A stretch of 64,000 nucleotides of DNA from contig NZ_JAABNT010000004.1 of the NCBI RefSeq assembly GCF_010667575.1, positions 186,001 through 250,000 of the forward strand, read 5' to 3'. Positions 8,683-18,858 of this stretch are shown in pieces. A model generated the notes under the pieces. The model saw only the letters and a list, made by a program, of their open reading frames with translations, was not told the origin of the DNA and ran no database searches. This stretch comes from Sulfitobacter sediminilitoris (GTDB lineage Bacteria; Pseudomonadota; Alphaproteobacteria; Rhodobacterales; Rhodobacteraceae). Position numbers and translations under genes: made by a program. Each line of letters opens with the position of its first letter. Positions within the stretch are counted from its first letter, which is position 1.

Positions 8683-9183
8683 TCAGGGGGACACTTGCAA
8701 GCGTTTTTCCAGCACGTCAAAGGGCACGCCCGGATCATCCTTTGCGCCCCGGATAACAAGGCTGGTCTTGACGCTTTCCACGTTCGGTGTGGTCAAAAGC
8801 TCTCCGGTCAGAAAGCTTTGAAAGGACGACAAGTCAGGCGCCACGCATTTCAGGATGAAATCCACCTCACCGTTCAACATGTGGCACTCGCGCACCAACG
8901 GCCATTCCCGGCACTTCTGTTCAAATGCACTAAGGTCCACTTCGGCCTGACTGGCAAGACCGACCATGGCGAAAACCTGCACTTCAAACCCTAGCTCACG
9001 TGCGTCGACATCGGCATGATATCCCCTGATGTACCCCTGCTCTTCCAAGGTACGCACACGGCGCAGACAGGGTGGCGCGGATATACCGACCCGCTTAGCG
9101 AGTTCGACGTTGGTCATCCGCCCGTCAGCCTGAAGCTCAGCTAGAATCTTCCGATCAATCGGATCAAGCCGTGTTCCCGCCAT
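8683..9183 (-). CDS. Lrp/AsnC family transcriptional regulator
   Basis: A 166-residue regulator. The N-terminal winged helix-turn-helix starts LDPIDRKILAELQADGRMTNVELAKRVG, with the recognition region SAPPCLRRVRTLEEQGYI. The C-terminal RAM/AsnC ligand-binding domain includes CHMLNGEVDFILKC. These proteins form octamers and sense amino acids. The gene is divergent from trxB, with a 201-base shared upstream region; autoregulation or control of trxB is possible but inferred. Confidence 0.9.
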   Translation of the reverse strand: MAGTRLDPIDRKILAELQADGRMTNVELAKRVGISAPPCLRRVRTLEEQGYIRGYHADVDARELGFEVQVFAMVGLASQAEVDLSAFEQKCREWPLVRECHMLNGEVDFILKCVAPDLSSFQSFLTGELLTTPNVESVKTSLVIRGAKDDPGVPFDVLEKRLQVSP

Positions 9184-9384
9184 TGAAAGTCCCCTCTAAT
9201 TTGCGATTCTTATAGCAGCGCCAAAGATAGGCGCAATAATGTTTCGCGGTAGCGCAAGAATCTTTCTGCCATTCTGATAGATTGCCCGATTTTCCTGCCG
9301 AGGTATGCCTTGAGAAAGGGTTTAAGATGCCGCGCTCCGGGTCTATAACGGGCGTGCTGCAAACAGATCAATCGGGGGTGCCAC

Positions 9385-10395
9385 ATGGCCGATACACGCA
9401 AGACCAAGGTTCTGATCATCGGCTCGGGCCCAGCGGGATATACCGCCGGCGTCTATGCAAGCCGCGCCATGCTGGAACCCATTCTGGTACAGGGGATTGA
9501 GCCAGGTGGCCAGCTGACCACAACCACCGAGGTCGAGAATTGGCCCGGCGATACCGAGGTACAGGGTCCTGACTTGATGGTGCGCATGGAAGCCCACGCC
9601 AAGGCCATGGGCACCGAGATCATAAGCGATATCATCACCGATCTGGACCTATCGTCGCGACCTTTCCACGCCAAGGGTGACAGCGGCACCACCTACATCG
9701 CTGATGCCGTGATCCTCGCAACAGGCGCACGGGCCAAGTGGCTGGGGCTGGACAGCGAAGAGAAATTCAAGGGCTTCGGTGTGTCGGCCTGCGCCACCTG
9801 CGATGGCTTTTTCTATCGTGGACAGGAGATCGTTGTGATCGGCGGCGGCAACACCGCTGTCGAAGAAGCACTCTTCCTGACCAATTTCGCCTCCAAGGTC
9901 ACGTTGATCCACCGCCGCGATGAGCTGCGCGCCGAGAAAATCCTGATCAACCGCCTGATGAAAAACCCCAAGATTGAACCGCTGTGGTTTCACACGCTCG
10001 AGGAAGTCTACGGTACCGATAACCCGCTGGGCGTCGAAGGGGTGAAGGTCAAGCATACAGAAACCGGCGAGATTACAGATATACCCTGCAAGGGCGTTTT
10101 CGTAGCAATTGGCCATGCTCCCGCAAACGAGTTGGTGAAAGATACGCTTGAAACCCACATGGGCGGCTACGTGGTCACCAAACCCGACAGCACAGAAACC
10201 TCTATTCCCGGTGTATTTGCCGCAGGCGACCTGACCGACCACAAGTACCGGCAGGCGGTGACCTCCGCTGGAATGGGCTGTATGGCCGCCCTTGAGGCAG
10301 AACGGTTTCTTGCCGAAGTGGGTGACGACGCTGACGTCGAAGGCGGCAAAGACACCTCTTTGCCTTTGGGTTATGGCGCGCAGGTGGCTGAGTAA
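9385..10395 (+). CDS. trxB: Thioredoxin-disulfide reductase
   Basis: A cytosolic FAD/NADPH enzyme that reduces thioredoxin. The FAD-binding [10 protein letters not shown] lies near residue 13, the redox pair is C136-A-T-C139, and the NADPH site is [14 protein letters not shown]. The late FAD motif [23 protein letters not shown] is split only by ordinary variation. The product is 336 residues, slightly longer than E. coli TrxB because of a C-terminal tail. It is transcribed away from the Lrp-type regulator. Confidence 0.95.
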   Translation: MADTRKTKVLIIGSGPAGYTAGVYASRAMLEPILVQGIEPGGQLTTTTEVENWPGDTEVQGPDLMVRMEAHAKAMGTEIISDIITDLDLSSRPFHAKGDSGTTYIADAVILATGARAKWLGLDSEEKFKGFGVSACATCDGFFYRGQEIVVIGGGNTAVEEALFLTNFASKVTLIHRRDELRAEKILINRLMKNPKIEPLWFHTLEEVYGTDNPLGVEGVKVKHTETGEITDIPCKGVFVAIGHAPANELVKDTLETHMGGYVVTKPDSTETSIPGVFAAGDLTDHKYRQAVTSAGMGCMAALEAERFLAEVGDDADVEGGKDTSLPLGYGAQVAE

Positions 10396-10460
10396 ATCTG
10401 CCCCCTGCTTGACCTGCACTGCACTGCCGCCCAAAGTCAGGTGGCAACAAGGGGCAGGAC

Positions 10461-12152
10461 ATGAAGGATCTTTGGCGCGGCAGTTGGTCCACACGCCTGC
10501 GCATCGCAAGCGGGCTGGTGTTGTTCACCTATGCCCTCACACATTTCTTGAATATCGGGCTGGGCCTACTGTCTCCTGACTGGATGGACCGGGCGCAGGA
10601 CTGGCGGCAGGTAATCACCCGGAGCCTTCTCGGCTCTGTCGTGCTTTACGGTGCTTTCCTTGTCCACATGACGCTGGCGCTGGTCAGACTCGCAGGGCGC
10701 GGCACCTTGCGGATGCCCTTCTGGGAGGCCACCCAGATCGCACTTGGCGTTGTCATCCCTATTTTGCTGGTAGCCCACCTCATTCACACCCGCACTGCAC
10801 ATGAGGTCTACGGCGTCAATGATGAGATGGGCTATGTCATGCTGTTGCTGCACGACAGCTGGGATGGCTGGAAACAAAGCCTGCTGCTGCTGATTGTCTG
10901 GGTGCATGGTTGCGCCGGCCTGCATTTCTGGCTGCGGGGCCGACAATGGTGGCGCAACTGGCTGCCTTCGCTGATCGGTTTCGCGGTGCTTGTTCCTGCC
11001 TTTGCACTTGCGGGTTTCCTGACAGAGGGACGGCGCATGAAGACGCTTTTCGCCGATCCTGAAGAACGCGAAAGCCTCATCTCTTTATTCAATTTTCCCG
11101 ACCGCGAGACGTTTGGCACCCTGATCACCTTGACCGAACAAATGCGGTGGGTGTTCGGGGGCATCATGTTGATCGTCGCCATCGCCTACCTTGTCAAATA
11201 CCTCCGCTCGCGGAAACTGTCGGTCCGCATCCGTTATGCAAATGGTACAGAGATCACGGCACCTAAGGGGCTGACCTTGCTGGAAATGGCGCGACTGCGC
11301 GGCATTCCTCATGCCTCGCTTTGCGGCGGCCGGGGTCGGTGCACAACCTGCCGCGTAGTGATAGAGGAAGGGGCCGAATTGTTGCACCCACCAAGTGAAG
11401 CCGAGGCACGCAGCCTTGCCGCAGTGGGGGCCGAGCCGAACACAAGGCTGGCCTGTCAGATCACCCCGATGCACCCGACAACCGTTTTTCGCGTCTTCCA
11501 ACCAGACGGACGCCGCAAGGAACGCAACCACGCCAGTCAGGGCGAAGAACGAAAACTTGCCCTCCTATTCCTCGACATGCGTGGCTTTACCGCGCGAACG
11601 ACCGGGCAACTGCCCTACGATGTGGTTTTTCTTCTAAACCGGTTCTTCGATGCGATCGTTCCCGCCATCACGGATCAAGGCGGGACAGTAGACAAATACC
11701 TCGGGGATGGGTTTCTGGCAGTATTCGAAACCATGGATGAGGCCACCTCAGCCAAGGCCGCGCTCAATGCTATTGAGGGGATCGCCCGCAAACTCAACGG
11801 TTTTAACGAAACCTTGAAGCGCGAAGGGCAAAGCCCCGTCGCCATAGGAATCGGCGCGCATTTGGGGGAGGTGGTGCTGGGAGAAATCGGCGCCGCAGGG
11901 AACGCACCTCGTACCTTGATCGGTGATACGGTGAATACCGCCTCGCGTATTGAGGGCGTCACCAAGGAATACAAAGTACAGGCCTTCGTCTCCGCTCCAC
12001 TGCTCTCAGCTGCGGGTCACGACCTTCCCATGGCGGCAATGGCAGCCCTTGAACTTCGCGGGCTAAGCGAACCTTTGCACGCCTGGCCAATAAAGGACGC
12101 GACAGATCTTTGGGAGCAACTGGCCACACTTCAGCAAGCCGAACCCGCCTGA
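10461..12152 (+). CDS. Membrane adenylate/guanylate cyclase with 2Fe-2S ferredoxin domain
   Basis: A 563-residue protein with three modules. Residues 15-250 hold about six membrane helices with several His residues inside or at helix ends (H28, H69, H106, H109, H149, H155), reminiscent of a diheme cytochrome b anchor. Residues 253-345 are a plant-type ferredoxin domain with C288, C294, C297 and C332. Residues 365-545 are a class III cyclase domain, with metal-binding Asp at LLFLDMRGF (D372) and YLGDGFLAVF (D416) and the NTASRIEG motif. S. meliloti CyaC is a known quinone-responsive, heme-anchored relative. The likely role is redox-controlled cAMP synthesis; cAMP versus cGMP is not settled by eye. 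Confidence 0.88.
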   Translation: MKDLWRGSWSTRLRIASGLVLFTYALTHFLNIGLGLLSPDWMDRAQDWRQVITRSLLGSVVLYGAFLVHMTLALVRLAGRGTLRMPFWEATQIALGVVIPILLVAHLIHTRTAHEVYGVNDEMGYVMLLLHDSWDGWKQSLLLLIVWVHGCAGLHFWLRGRQWWRNWLPSLIGFAVLVPAFALAGFLTEGRRMKTLFADPEERESLISLFNFPDRETFGTLITLTEQMRWVFGGIMLIVAIAYLVKYLRSRKLSVRIRYANGTEITAPKGLTLLEMARLRGIPHASLCGGRGRCTTCRVVIEEGAELLHPPSEAEARSLAAVGAEPNTRLACQITPMHPTTVFRVFQPDGRRKERNHASQGEERKLALLFLDMRGFTARTTGQLPYDVVFLLNRFFDAIVPAITDQGGTVDKYLGDGFLAVFETMDEATSAKAALNAIEGIARKLNGFNETLKREGQSPVAIGIGAHLGEVVLGEIGAAGNAPRTLIGDTVNTASRIEGVTKEYKVQAFVSAPLLSAAGHDLPMAAMAALELRGLSEPLHAWPIKDATDLWEQLATLQQAEPA

Positions 12153-12291
12153 ACTGACAAAACCCGGCATTACTGCATCAAAGCCGCATTTTTTACTGCG
12201 GAATAACCAAGCTTTGCTAGACTTTCGCCTTATTGAGACGGCATAGGCGGACAAAAGGCCGCGAATGGCCAGAGGCAAAAACGAGACAGAT

Positions 12292-14007
12292 ATGACGATG
12301 CTTGCAAATCTCGCTCCGATTCCGGAGCTTTTCGTATCCTACGATTCAGCCCAGAAAATGAAGTTGGAGGCAGCAGAACTGGTTAGTCATGATCTGACGC
12401 CACGCCAGATTTGTGACCTCGAATTGCTAATGAACGGCGGCTTCAACCCTCTGAAAGGCTTCCTTTCCGAAGAAGATTACAATGGGGTCGTCGATAATAT
12501 GCGACTGGCCGACGGCACGCTTTGGCCGATACCAATTACCCTTGATGTATCTGAAGACTTTGCATCCTCGGTTGAGATCGGTCAGGACATTGCCCTGCGC
12601 GACCAGGAGGGTGTGATCCTTGGCACCATGACCATCACGGACCGCTGGGAACCGAACAAGGCGCATGAGGGGGAGAAAGTCTTTGGCGCGGACGATGACG
12701 CGCATCCGGCAGTGAACTATCTGCACAATCAGGCGGGCAAGATTTATCTGGGCGGTCCTGTCACCGGCATCCAGCAACCCGTCCACTACGATTTCCGCGG
12801 GCGGCGCGACACCCCGAATGAACTGCGCGCCTTTTTCCGCAAGCTGGGCTGGCGCAAAGTTGTGGCCTTTCAAACCCGTAACCCTTTGCACCGCGCGCAT
12901 CAGGAACTGACATTCCGCGCCGCGCGCGAGGCGCAGGCAAACCTGCTCATTCATCCGGTTGTCGGCATGACCAAGCCTGGTGACGTGGATCACTTCACCC
13001 GCGTGCGCTGCTACGAGGCGGTGCTGGACAAGTATCCGCAAGCCACGACAAACATGAGCCTGTTGAACCTTGCCATGCGCATGGCCGGCCCGCGCGAGGC
13101 CGTCTGGCACGGGCTGATCCGCAAGAACCACGGCTGCACGCATTTCATCGTCGGCCGCGATCACGCGGGGCCGGGCAAGAATTCCAAGGGCGAAGATTTC
13201 TATGGCCCTTACGACGCGCAGGACCTCTTCCGCGAACACCAGGAAGAGATGGGCATCGAAATGGTGGACTTTAAACACATGGTCTACGTGCAGGAACGCG
13301 CGCAATACGAACCCGCGGATGAGATTCACGACAAGGACGACGTGACGATCCTGAACATCTCTGGCACCGAGTTGCGCCGCCGTTTGCAGGAAGGTCTGGA
13401 GATCCCTGAATGGTTCTCTTTCCCTGAGGTCGTGCGCGAGTTGCGCCGTACGCGCCCACCACGCTCGCAGCAAGGGTTTACCGTTTTCTTCACCGGTTTT
13501 TCCGGCTCGGGCAAATCGACAATCGCCAACGCGTTGATGGTCAAGCTGATGGAGATGGGCGGGCGTCCGGTGACGCTGCTGGATGGGGACATCGTGCGCA
13601 AGAACCTCAGCTCGGAACTTGGGTTTTCCAAGGAACACCGAGATTTGAACATCCGCCGCATTGGTTATGTCGCGAGCGAGATCACCAAGAACGGCGGCAT
13701 CGCGATCTGCGCGCCCATCGCACCCTATGCAACAACCCGCCGCGCGGTGCGCGAAGATGTGGAAAGCTTTGGCGCCTTCGTCGAAGTGCATGTCGCAACC
13801 AGTATCGAGGAATGCGAACGACGCGACCGCAAGGGTCTTTATAAGCTTGCTCGCGAAGGCAAAATCAAGGAATTCACCGGAATTTCAGACCCATACGATG
13901 TGCCGGACAGCCCGGAACTTCGGGTTGAGACCGAGAATGTAGACGTGGACAACTGCGCCCATCAGGTGCTGCTGAAGCTGGAAAGTATGGGGCTGATCGC
14001 AGGCTGA
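12292..14007 (+). CDS. Bifunctional sulfate adenylyltransferase / adenylylsulfate kinase
   Basis: Two-step sulfate activation in one chain: sulfate plus ATP to APS, then APS to PAPS. The N-terminal ATP sulfurylase (about residues 1-390) shows QTRNPLHRAHQE and GRDHAGPG. The C-terminal APS kinase (about 395-571) has the P-loop GFSGSGKSTIAN and the segment LDGDIVRKNL. The start at 12292 (MTMLANLAPIPEL) is chosen over 12265 because the extra nine residues do not look conserved. It is a single-gene unit followed by a strong hairpin. Confidence 0.93.
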   Translation: MTMLANLAPIPELFVSYDSAQKMKLEAAELVSHDLTPRQICDLELLMNGGFNPLKGFLSEEDYNGVVDNMRLADGTLWPIPITLDVSEDFASSVEIGQDIALRDQEGVILGTMTITDRWEPNKAHEGEKVFGADDDAHPAVNYLHNQAGKIYLGGPVTGIQQPVHYDFRGRRDTPNELRAFFRKLGWRKVVAFQTRNPLHRAHQELTFRAAREAQANLLIHPVVGMTKPGDVDHFTRVRCYEAVLDKYPQATTNMSLLNLAMRMAGPREAVWHGLIRKNHGCTHFIVGRDHAGPGKNSKGEDFYGPYDAQDLFREHQEEMGIEMVDFKHMVYVQERAQYEPADEIHDKDDVTILNISGTELRRRLQEGLEIPEWFSFPEVVRELRRTRPPRSQQGFTVFFTGFSGSGKSTIANALMVKLMEMGGRPVTLLDGDIVRKNLSSELGFSKEHRDLNIRRIGYVASEITKNGGIAICAPIAPYATTRRAVREDVESFGAFVEVHVATSIEECERRDRKGLYKLAREGKIKEFTGISDPYDVPDSPELRVETENVDVDNCAHQVLLKLESMGLIAG

Positions 14008-14035
14008 GCCGCAATTCCGAAAAGCTGAAACAGTG

Positions 14036-14063
14036 ACGCGCCCATGATTGAACTTGGGCGCGT
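14036..14063 (+). terminator. Rho-independent terminator of the sulfate-activation gene
   Basis: A perfect 9-base-pair stem (ACGCGCCCA with TGGGCGCGT) around a 10-base loop, followed by TTGCATTTT. Confidence 0.75.
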
Positions 14064-14071
14064 TTGCATTT

Positions 14072-14947
14072 TCAGTCTGGAAAGTACGCCGTTCCCGACA
14101 TCACCACGACACCACGCCCGGCAACGCGGACGCCGGTGATTGCTTGGGGTGGCCCCAAGACTTGGACCTGTGCCATGCCCGCGCGTCCCATGCTATGCCC
14201 CTGCTCAGCGACATATGTGGGTTCGCTGATCAAACCCCGCGCCCACAGATAACTTGCGGCGGCACCGGTGGCCGATCCGGTAAACGGGTCTTCGGGCGGC
14301 GACGGGGGTGCAAGCAGCAGACGTGCATAGGTATCCCCTGCGTCTGTCGCCCCCTCCAACGTGATCCAATAAGGTTCCAGCACGTCGGTGCCCTCTTGAC
14401 CAAGATGGGCAAAGTAGTCGTTCAGCGCCTTGGCATTAAGGCACACACGGTCCAATGTTTCGCGGTCTTTCACGACCGTGATGCAAAAGGGCAAGCCGGT
14501 GGACATAATCTGCGGGGGCGAGATGATGTCTTGCGGGTCAATGCCCCCCACGGGTGCAACGATATCGGACGGCACTTCCGCGCCGAACGTAGGGGCGACC
14601 TGTGTCATCGTAATAAGGTCGCCTGCAACGTTGATCTTGACGATGCCTGCGCCCGTCTCCAAAGTCAGGCTCCCCTCGCCGATCTTGTCCCGGTGTCTTA
14701 GGGCAGCCACGGTGGCAATCGTTGGGTGTCCGGCAAAGGGTATCTCGCGACTGGCCAGGTAATACTTGACCCGAAAATCGGCAACTTCTGATGGGCCGGT
14801 GAACGTGCATTCGACGAGAGAGGTCTCTCGGACGTAGCTTATACAGGCCGCATCGCTGAGGACCGCGCCATCATGCACGACAGCGCATCCGTTGCCACCG
14901 AACGCCGTACTGGCAAAGGCGTCTACCCAGTCAAATTGAAATTCCAC
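14072..14947 (-). CDS. PhzF family isomerase/epimerase
   Basis: A 291-residue protein of the PhzF (diaminopimelate epimerase-like) fold. It begins EFQFDWVDAFASTAFGGNGCAVV and has the mirrored second-domain motif DPFTGSATGAAASYLW. The substrate is unknown: PhzF relatives isomerise varied small molecules, and no phenazine genes are nearby. I start at GTG 14947, which has GGAG ten bases upstream. Starting at 14986 would run into a terminator hairpin of the neighbouring operon. Confidence 0.85.
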   Translation of the reverse strand: MEFQFDWVDAFASTAFGGNGCAVVHDGAVLSDAACISYVRETSLVECTFTGPSEVADFRVKYYLASREIPFAGHPTIATVAALRHRDKIGEGSLTLETGAGIVKINVAGDLITMTQVAPTFGAEVPSDIVAPVGGIDPQDIISPPQIMSTGLPFCITVVKDRETLDRVCLNAKALNDYFAHLGQEGTDVLEPYWITLEGATDAGDTYARLLLAPPSPPEDPFTGSATGAAASYLWARGLISEPTYVAEQGHSMGRAGMAQVQVLGPPQAITGVRVAGRGVVVMSGTAYFPD

Positions 14948-14970
14948 AGCGCGGGCTCCTGGATACAACA

Positions 14971-14996
14971 AAGGCCGCAGGATCATCTGCGGCCTT
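14971..14996 (-). terminator. Terminator of the hsp20-DUF1150 operon
   Basis: A perfect 10-base-pair stem, AAGGCCGCAG with CTGCGGCCTT, with a 6-base loop. On the minus strand it is followed by TGTTGTATCC. It sits just downstream of the DUF1150 gene. Confidence 0.7.
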
Positions 14997-15031
14997 ATGA
15001 TTAATTCATGATACGATGGCCAGATTCCAGC

Positions 15032-15250
15032 CTAATGCACCATGACAGGTGCGTAATCATGCTGTCGTGCCAGTACGAATGCCAGCTTGCGGTCACCGAC
15101 GAGGGCCAATTGCTGGCCCTGCGCATCGTGTACGGCATAAAGCTGATCCAACCCTTCCGCCTGATCTCGCACTTCTTGCGGCAAATCGGTGACGGCAATG
15201 GTTTTCACATATACTGTTCGATCCCCTGATTGGGCGTTCATGTCATGCAT
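15032..15250 (-). CDS. DUF1150 family protein
   Basis: A 72-residue soluble protein found in alphaproteobacteria, typically next to small heat shock genes as here. Recognisable segments are VKTIAVTDLPQEVRDQ and LYAVHDAQGQQLALVGDRKLAF. The start at 15250 has AGGG a few bases upstream and overlaps the 3' end of hsp20, which suggests coupled translation. Function is unknown; a role alongside Hsp20 is inferred from position. Confidence 0.75.
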   Translation of the reverse strand: MHDMNAQSGDRTVYVKTIAVTDLPQEVRDQAEGLDQLYAVHDAQGQQLALVGDRKLAFVLARQHDYAPVMVH

Positions 15251-15254
15251 CGTC

Positions 15255-15668
15255 CTACCCTTTCTTGATCTTGATGGTTTGTACAACTGTCTCAGGTTTG
15301 GCCCGGGTCAAGTCCACGTGCAGCAGACCGTTCTCCATTTTCGCCTCGCCCACGTCCACGCCATCGGCGATGACGAATGACCTCTGGAATTGCCGCGCCG
15401 CTATTCCGCGGTGCAGAAACACCCGGTCGGCACTGTCATCGGTCTGGCGACCGCGGATCACCAATTGGCGATCCTCAACGGTAATGGCCAGATCATCCTC
15501 GGCAAACCCTGCCACCGCCAGCGTAATCCGGTAACTAAAGTCAGAGGTCTGTTCGATGTTGAACGGAGGATACCCTTCGTTGCCGGATTTGGCTGTGCGT
15601 TCCAGCACACGCTCCAACTGTTCAAACCCCAGCATGTGAGGATAGGAAGCAAGCGTCATTTTCGTCAT
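15255..15668 (-). CDS. Small heat shock protein, Hsp20 family
   Basis: A 137-residue alpha-crystallin-type chaperone. It has an N-terminal arm (MLGFEQLERVLERTA), the crystallin core (YRITLAVAGFAEDDLAI to RGIAARQFQRSFVIADGV) and the closing VDLTRAKPE with IKIKKG at the tail. It holds unfolding proteins without ATP. First gene of a two-gene unit with DUF1150, ended by the hairpin at 14971. Heat regulation is likely from the family, but no heat-shock promoter was identified with confidence. Confidence 0.92.
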   Translation of the reverse strand: MTKMTLASYPHMLGFEQLERVLERTAKSGNEGYPPFNIEQTSDFSYRITLAVAGFAEDDLAITVEDRQLVIRGRQTDDSADRVFLHRGIAARQFQRSFVIADGVDVGEAKMENGLLHVDLTRAKPETVVQTIKIKKG

Positions 15669-15800
15669 ACGACACGTCCTTACGATATCAAGCGACAGTC
15701 ATGGTGGGCCCCGTTATGGCAACCCATGATGTGAATATGGGGGCAGGAATGAGACCATGCAAGGGCTTTGCCGGATCACGGTGAACGCCTATATAGATAA

Positions 15801-16055
15801 ATGAGCAAAGCTGAACGGAATCATGCTGATATGAATGCCCCGACTGATCTGGCGATGAAAACCGATGAGGTTTTGCGCGTGGAGCTTGAAGTTTTCCGAC
15901 GCGAACATCGTGATCTGGACGAGGCTATCGCTGCGCTGAATGAGCGTGGCACAGCCGATCAATTGACGATCCAGCGCCTGAAAAAGCGCAAACTGCGGCT
16001 GAAAGATCTGATTTCGGTGATCGAGGATCGCCTGACACCCGATATCATTGCCTGA
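15801..16055 (+). CDS. YdcH/DUF465 family protein
   Basis: An 84-residue, very charged helical-hairpin protein. The core is LEVFRREHRDLDEAIAALNERG followed by LTIQRLKKRKLRLKDLISVIEDRL, the DUF465/YdcH pattern. The family is widespread and uncharacterised. The start may be at 15801 or at the internal ATG at 15831 (MNAPTDLAMK). It lies 75 bases upstream of purE in the same direction. Confidence 0.8.
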   Translation: MSKAERNHADMNAPTDLAMKTDEVLRVELEVFRREHRDLDEAIAALNERGTADQLTIQRLKKRKLRLKDLISVIEDRLTPDIIA

Positions 16056-16130
16056 CGCGTTAATCCGTTGCTCTGCGAGGCAGTCTGGCTATAGTGCGCG
16101 CTCCGATCATCAGCCAAAGGCCCGCGCGTT

Positions 16131-16619
16131 ATGACCACCCCTCCTGTCGGTATTATCATGGGGTCCCAGTCCGACTGGGCCACAATGCGCGAAGCGGCAA
16201 TGCTGCTGGATGAATTGGCCATCGCATACGAAAGCAAGATCGTCTCTGCCCATCGCACACCGGACCGCCTGTGGGAATATGGCAAGACCGCCGTGGACCG
16301 GGGTTTGCAGGTGATCATTGCGGGTGCCGGCGGTGCGGCGCACTTGCCCGGCATGATGGCGTCAAAGACACGCGTGCCGGTGATTGGGGTCCCTGTCCAG
16401 ACCAAGGCCTTGTCCGGTGTGGATTCGCTTTATTCCATTCTGCAAATGCCCAAGGGTTTCCCTGTCGCGACCATGGCAATCGGGTCGGCAGGCGCGGCCA
16501 ATGCAGCCCTGATGGCGGCCTCTATTCTGGCGCTGCAAGACGCGGATGTCGCCGCGCGTCTGGACGCCTGGCGCGAAGCATTAAGTGCATCAATCCCAGA
16601 GGAGCCGACCGATGACTAA
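16131..16619 (+). CDS. purE: N5-carboxyaminoimidazole ribonucleotide mutase
   Basis: A purine biosynthesis enzyme that converts N5-CAIR to CAIR. The substrate loop [29 protein letters not shown] and the [14 protein letters not shown] motif are all intact. The product is 162 residues, as usual for class I PurE. The stop overlaps the purK start by 8 bases. Confidence 0.96.
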   Translation: MTTPPVGIIMGSQSDWATMREAAMLLDELAIAYESKIVSAHRTPDRLWEYGKTAVDRGLQVIIAGAGGAAHLPGMMASKTRVPVIGVPVQTKALSGVDSLYSILQMPKGFPVATMAIGSAGAANAALMAASILALQDADVAARLDAWREALSASIPEEPTDD

Positions 16620-17679
16620 ACCGCTTGCCCTGGGCAGTACCATTGGCATTCTGGGCGGTGGTCAGCTGGGTCGCATGCTGTCAGTCGCGGCGTCGCGGCT
16701 TGGCTTCAAAACTCATATCTTTGAGCCGGGTGCGAACCCGCCCGCTGGTCACGTGGCAGATGCCGTCACCACGGCGCCATACGAGGATGAAAATGCTCTG
16801 CGCGCCTTTGCAAACAGCTGTGATGTGGTGACCTTCGAGTTTGAGAACGTGCCTACCGCAGCCCTTGACCTGATCGAAGCGCAGGTCGCCATCAGACCCG
16901 GTCGCGAGGCCCTGCGCATTTCTCAGGACCGGCTGACCGAAAAGACATTCCTGCAAGAACTTGGCCTGAACGTCGCCCCTTTCGCCGACATCCCTGACCG
17001 TGCAGCAATGGAAGGGGCCGTTGCTGAAATTGGCGCACCTTCGATCCTCAAAACCCGTCGCTTTGGATATGATGGCAAGGGGCAGGCACGCCTGCGCACA
17101 CCCCAGGACGCCGATCAGGCCTTGGCCGACATGAACGGCGCCCCCGCGATACTGGAAGGTTTTGTCGACTTCAGCCATGAGGTTTCCGTCATCGCAGCGC
17201 GCAGCTTCGCTGGCGAAGTCGCGTGTTTCGATCCCGGCGAAAACGTCCATCGCAACGGCATCCTGCATACGACGACTGTGCCTGCCCGCCTGAGTGCCGC
17301 ACAGCGCACGGATGCCGTTCTGATGGCAGCCAGGATATTGAATGCGCTTGACTATATCGGTGTTCTGGGTGTCGAGCTATTCGTCACGCCACGCGGTCTG
17401 ATTGTGAATGAGATCGCACCGCGCGTCCATAACTCGGGCCATTGGACGCAGAACGGCTGCACCGTCGACCAGTTTGAACAACATATTCGCGCTATCAGCG
17501 GCTGGCCGTTGGGCGACGGCACGCGCTACGCCGATGTCACGATGGAGAACCTTATCGGTGACGACATGGACCGAGTGCCGGAACTGGCGAGGGAAGCCAC
17601 CACAGCGATCCACCTTTACGGAAAAGCTGAAACAAAACCGCGTCGCAAGATGGGGCACGTGAACCGCATAATGCGCTGA
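16612..17679 (+). CDS. purK: N5-carboxyaminoimidazole ribonucleotide synthase
   Basis: An ATP-grasp enzyme that forms N5-CAIR from AIR, bicarbonate and ATP, supplying PurE. The N-terminal fold shows [16 protein letters not shown], the ATP-grasp body [17 protein letters not shown], and the C-terminal metal region [15 protein letters not shown]. It has 355 residues from the ATG at 16612, which overlaps the purE stop. The upstream in-frame ATG at 16585 lies inside purE and is less likely. Confidence 0.96.
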   Translation: MTKPLALGSTIGILGGGQLGRMLSVAASRLGFKTHIFEPGANPPAGHVADAVTTAPYEDENALRAFANSCDVVTFEFENVPTAALDLIEAQVAIRPGREALRISQDRLTEKTFLQELGLNVAPFADIPDRAAMEGAVAEIGAPSILKTRRFGYDGKGQARLRTPQDADQALADMNGAPAILEGFVDFSHEVSVIAARSFAGEVACFDPGENVHRNGILHTTTVPARLSAAQRTDAVLMAARILNALDYIGVLGVELFVTPRGLIVNEIAPRVHNSGHWTQNGCTVDQFEQHIRAISGWPLGDGTRYADVTMENLIGDDMDRVPELAREATTAIHLYGKAETKPRRKMGHVNRIMR

Positions 17680-17690
17680 ACGGCAACACT

Positions 17691-17715
17691 GGCGGCAGGC
17701 GCTGACAATGCCGCC
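17691..17715. terminator. Hairpin between convergent purK and phnM
   Basis: A perfect 7-base-pair stem GGCGGCA / TGCCGCC with an 11-base loop, filling the gap between two convergent stops. There is no T run. Confidence 0.4.
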
Positions 17716-18858
17716 CTAGCGGACGAACCGCTCTGCGATGGGACCGGACATGTAGGACACACGTCCCTCGACAAAGGTCGCCGCCACGCGACGTGTCTCC
17801 GCATCAAGCACCACGATATCAGCACGCTTGCCCGGTGTCAGGACCCCGCGATCATGTAGCCCCAGCACGGCGGCGGGTCCTGCGGATACCAGGTGCCAGG
17901 CCTGCGCAAGATCACAAACACCTGCGTCTGCCAGCATCAGCGCTGCGCGGCGTGGCGACGGGTAGTGGTAGTCAGACGCAAGCGCATCACAGTACCCCAT
18001 CGCAATCAAATCTATCGCTGAAAGGTTGCCGTTGTGAGACCCGCCCCGCACCACATTGGGCGATCCCATCAGCACTGCATCCCCCGCGTTGTGAGCAGCC
18101 TCCGCCGCTTCGATCGTTTCAGGGAATTCGGCCACGTGCGCACCCCGCCCGCGCCATCGGGCACGACCTTCTGCGGTTGCGTCATCGTGGCTGCCCATGC
18201 GTATTCCCTGCCTGGTCAGACGCGCACATAAGTCATCCAGCGCCGCAGGAACATCGGCGCGGCGACTATGAAGCTCAAGCATATAGTTATGATGCTTTTC
18301 AGGACTGCGCCCGGCTTTCAAAGCCTGCCCGTTCAGCCGCCGCGGCAGCTTGCCAGCCTCCAAACGATCATGCGGCAGATGGTCATTGAAGACGACGTAT
18401 CCCACGCCCCAATCCGCAATTCTATTTGGCAGTTCATCGAAGAGGTCCAGCAGATGCGTCTCGAACCGAAGCTGTGCATGCAGATCTGTCACCAAGGTGC
18501 TGTTCACGTCCCGGATCGCGGCAAAGACCCGATCAGCGAAATCCAATCCGCGCATCCCGCCTTCCCAGCTGACGAACTGTGCAAGCACCGCAGTTGTAAT
18601 ACCATTCGCAGCCAGCTCTGCCTCGCAGGCCACCAGCCCTTGGTCCATCTGCTTCATCGCGCCGCGGCGCTGAGCGAGGTGACGTTCAAACCCGTCTCCG
18701 TGCAAATCAACGATACCGGGCAGCACTAGAAAACCATTCAGATCGACGGCTCGGCCTGTAGGCGCATCCACGATCCGACCTTGTGCAATTGAAACGGGCG
18801 CATCCGACAGGCCATCCGGAAGCAAAACCTGCGCCCCGGTCAGGTCAAGGTTTGGCAT
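17716..18858 (-). CDS. phnM: Alpha-D-ribose 1-methylphosphonate 5-triphosphate diphosphatase
   Basis: A 380-residue metal-dependent amidohydrolase-fold enzyme of the phosphonate C-P lyase pathway. It removes pyrophosphate from ribose methylphosphonate triphosphate. Signature motifs are [15 protein letters not shown], the SHDDAT segment, and [15 protein letters not shown]. No other phn gene is in the window, so the remaining lyase genes must lie elsewhere or the protein does another job. The start at 18858 overlaps the upstream esterase stop by 14 bases, which argues for one transcript. Confidence 0.85.
   Translation of the reverse strand: MPNLDLTGAQVLLPDGLSDAPVSIAQGRIVDAPTGRAVDLNGFLVLPGIVDLHGDGFERHLAQRRGAMKQMDQGLVACEAELAANGITTAVLAQFVSWEGGMRGLDFADRVFAAIRDVNSTLVTDLHAQLRFETHLLDLFDELPNRIADWGVGYVVFNDHLPHDRLEAGKLPRRLNGQALKAGRSPEKHHNYMLELHSRRADVPAALDDLCARLTRQGIRMGSHDDATAEGRARWRGRGAHVAEFPETIEAAEAAHNAGDAVLMGSPNVVRGGSHNGNLSAIDLIAMGYCDALASDYHYPSPRRAALMLADAGVCDLAQAWHLVSAGPAAVLGLHDRGVLTPGKRADIVVLDAETRRVAATFVEGRVSYMSGPIAERFVR

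Noticed and set aside
12427-13791. 454-codon open frame antisense to the sulfate-activation gene
   Set aside because: A shadow of codon bias in GC-rich DNA. The product is His/Arg/Ala-rich with no domain, while the sense strand encodes a clear enzyme.
14072-14947. Phenazine biosynthesis
   Set aside because: PhzF fold only. No other phz genes; the family is functionally diverse.
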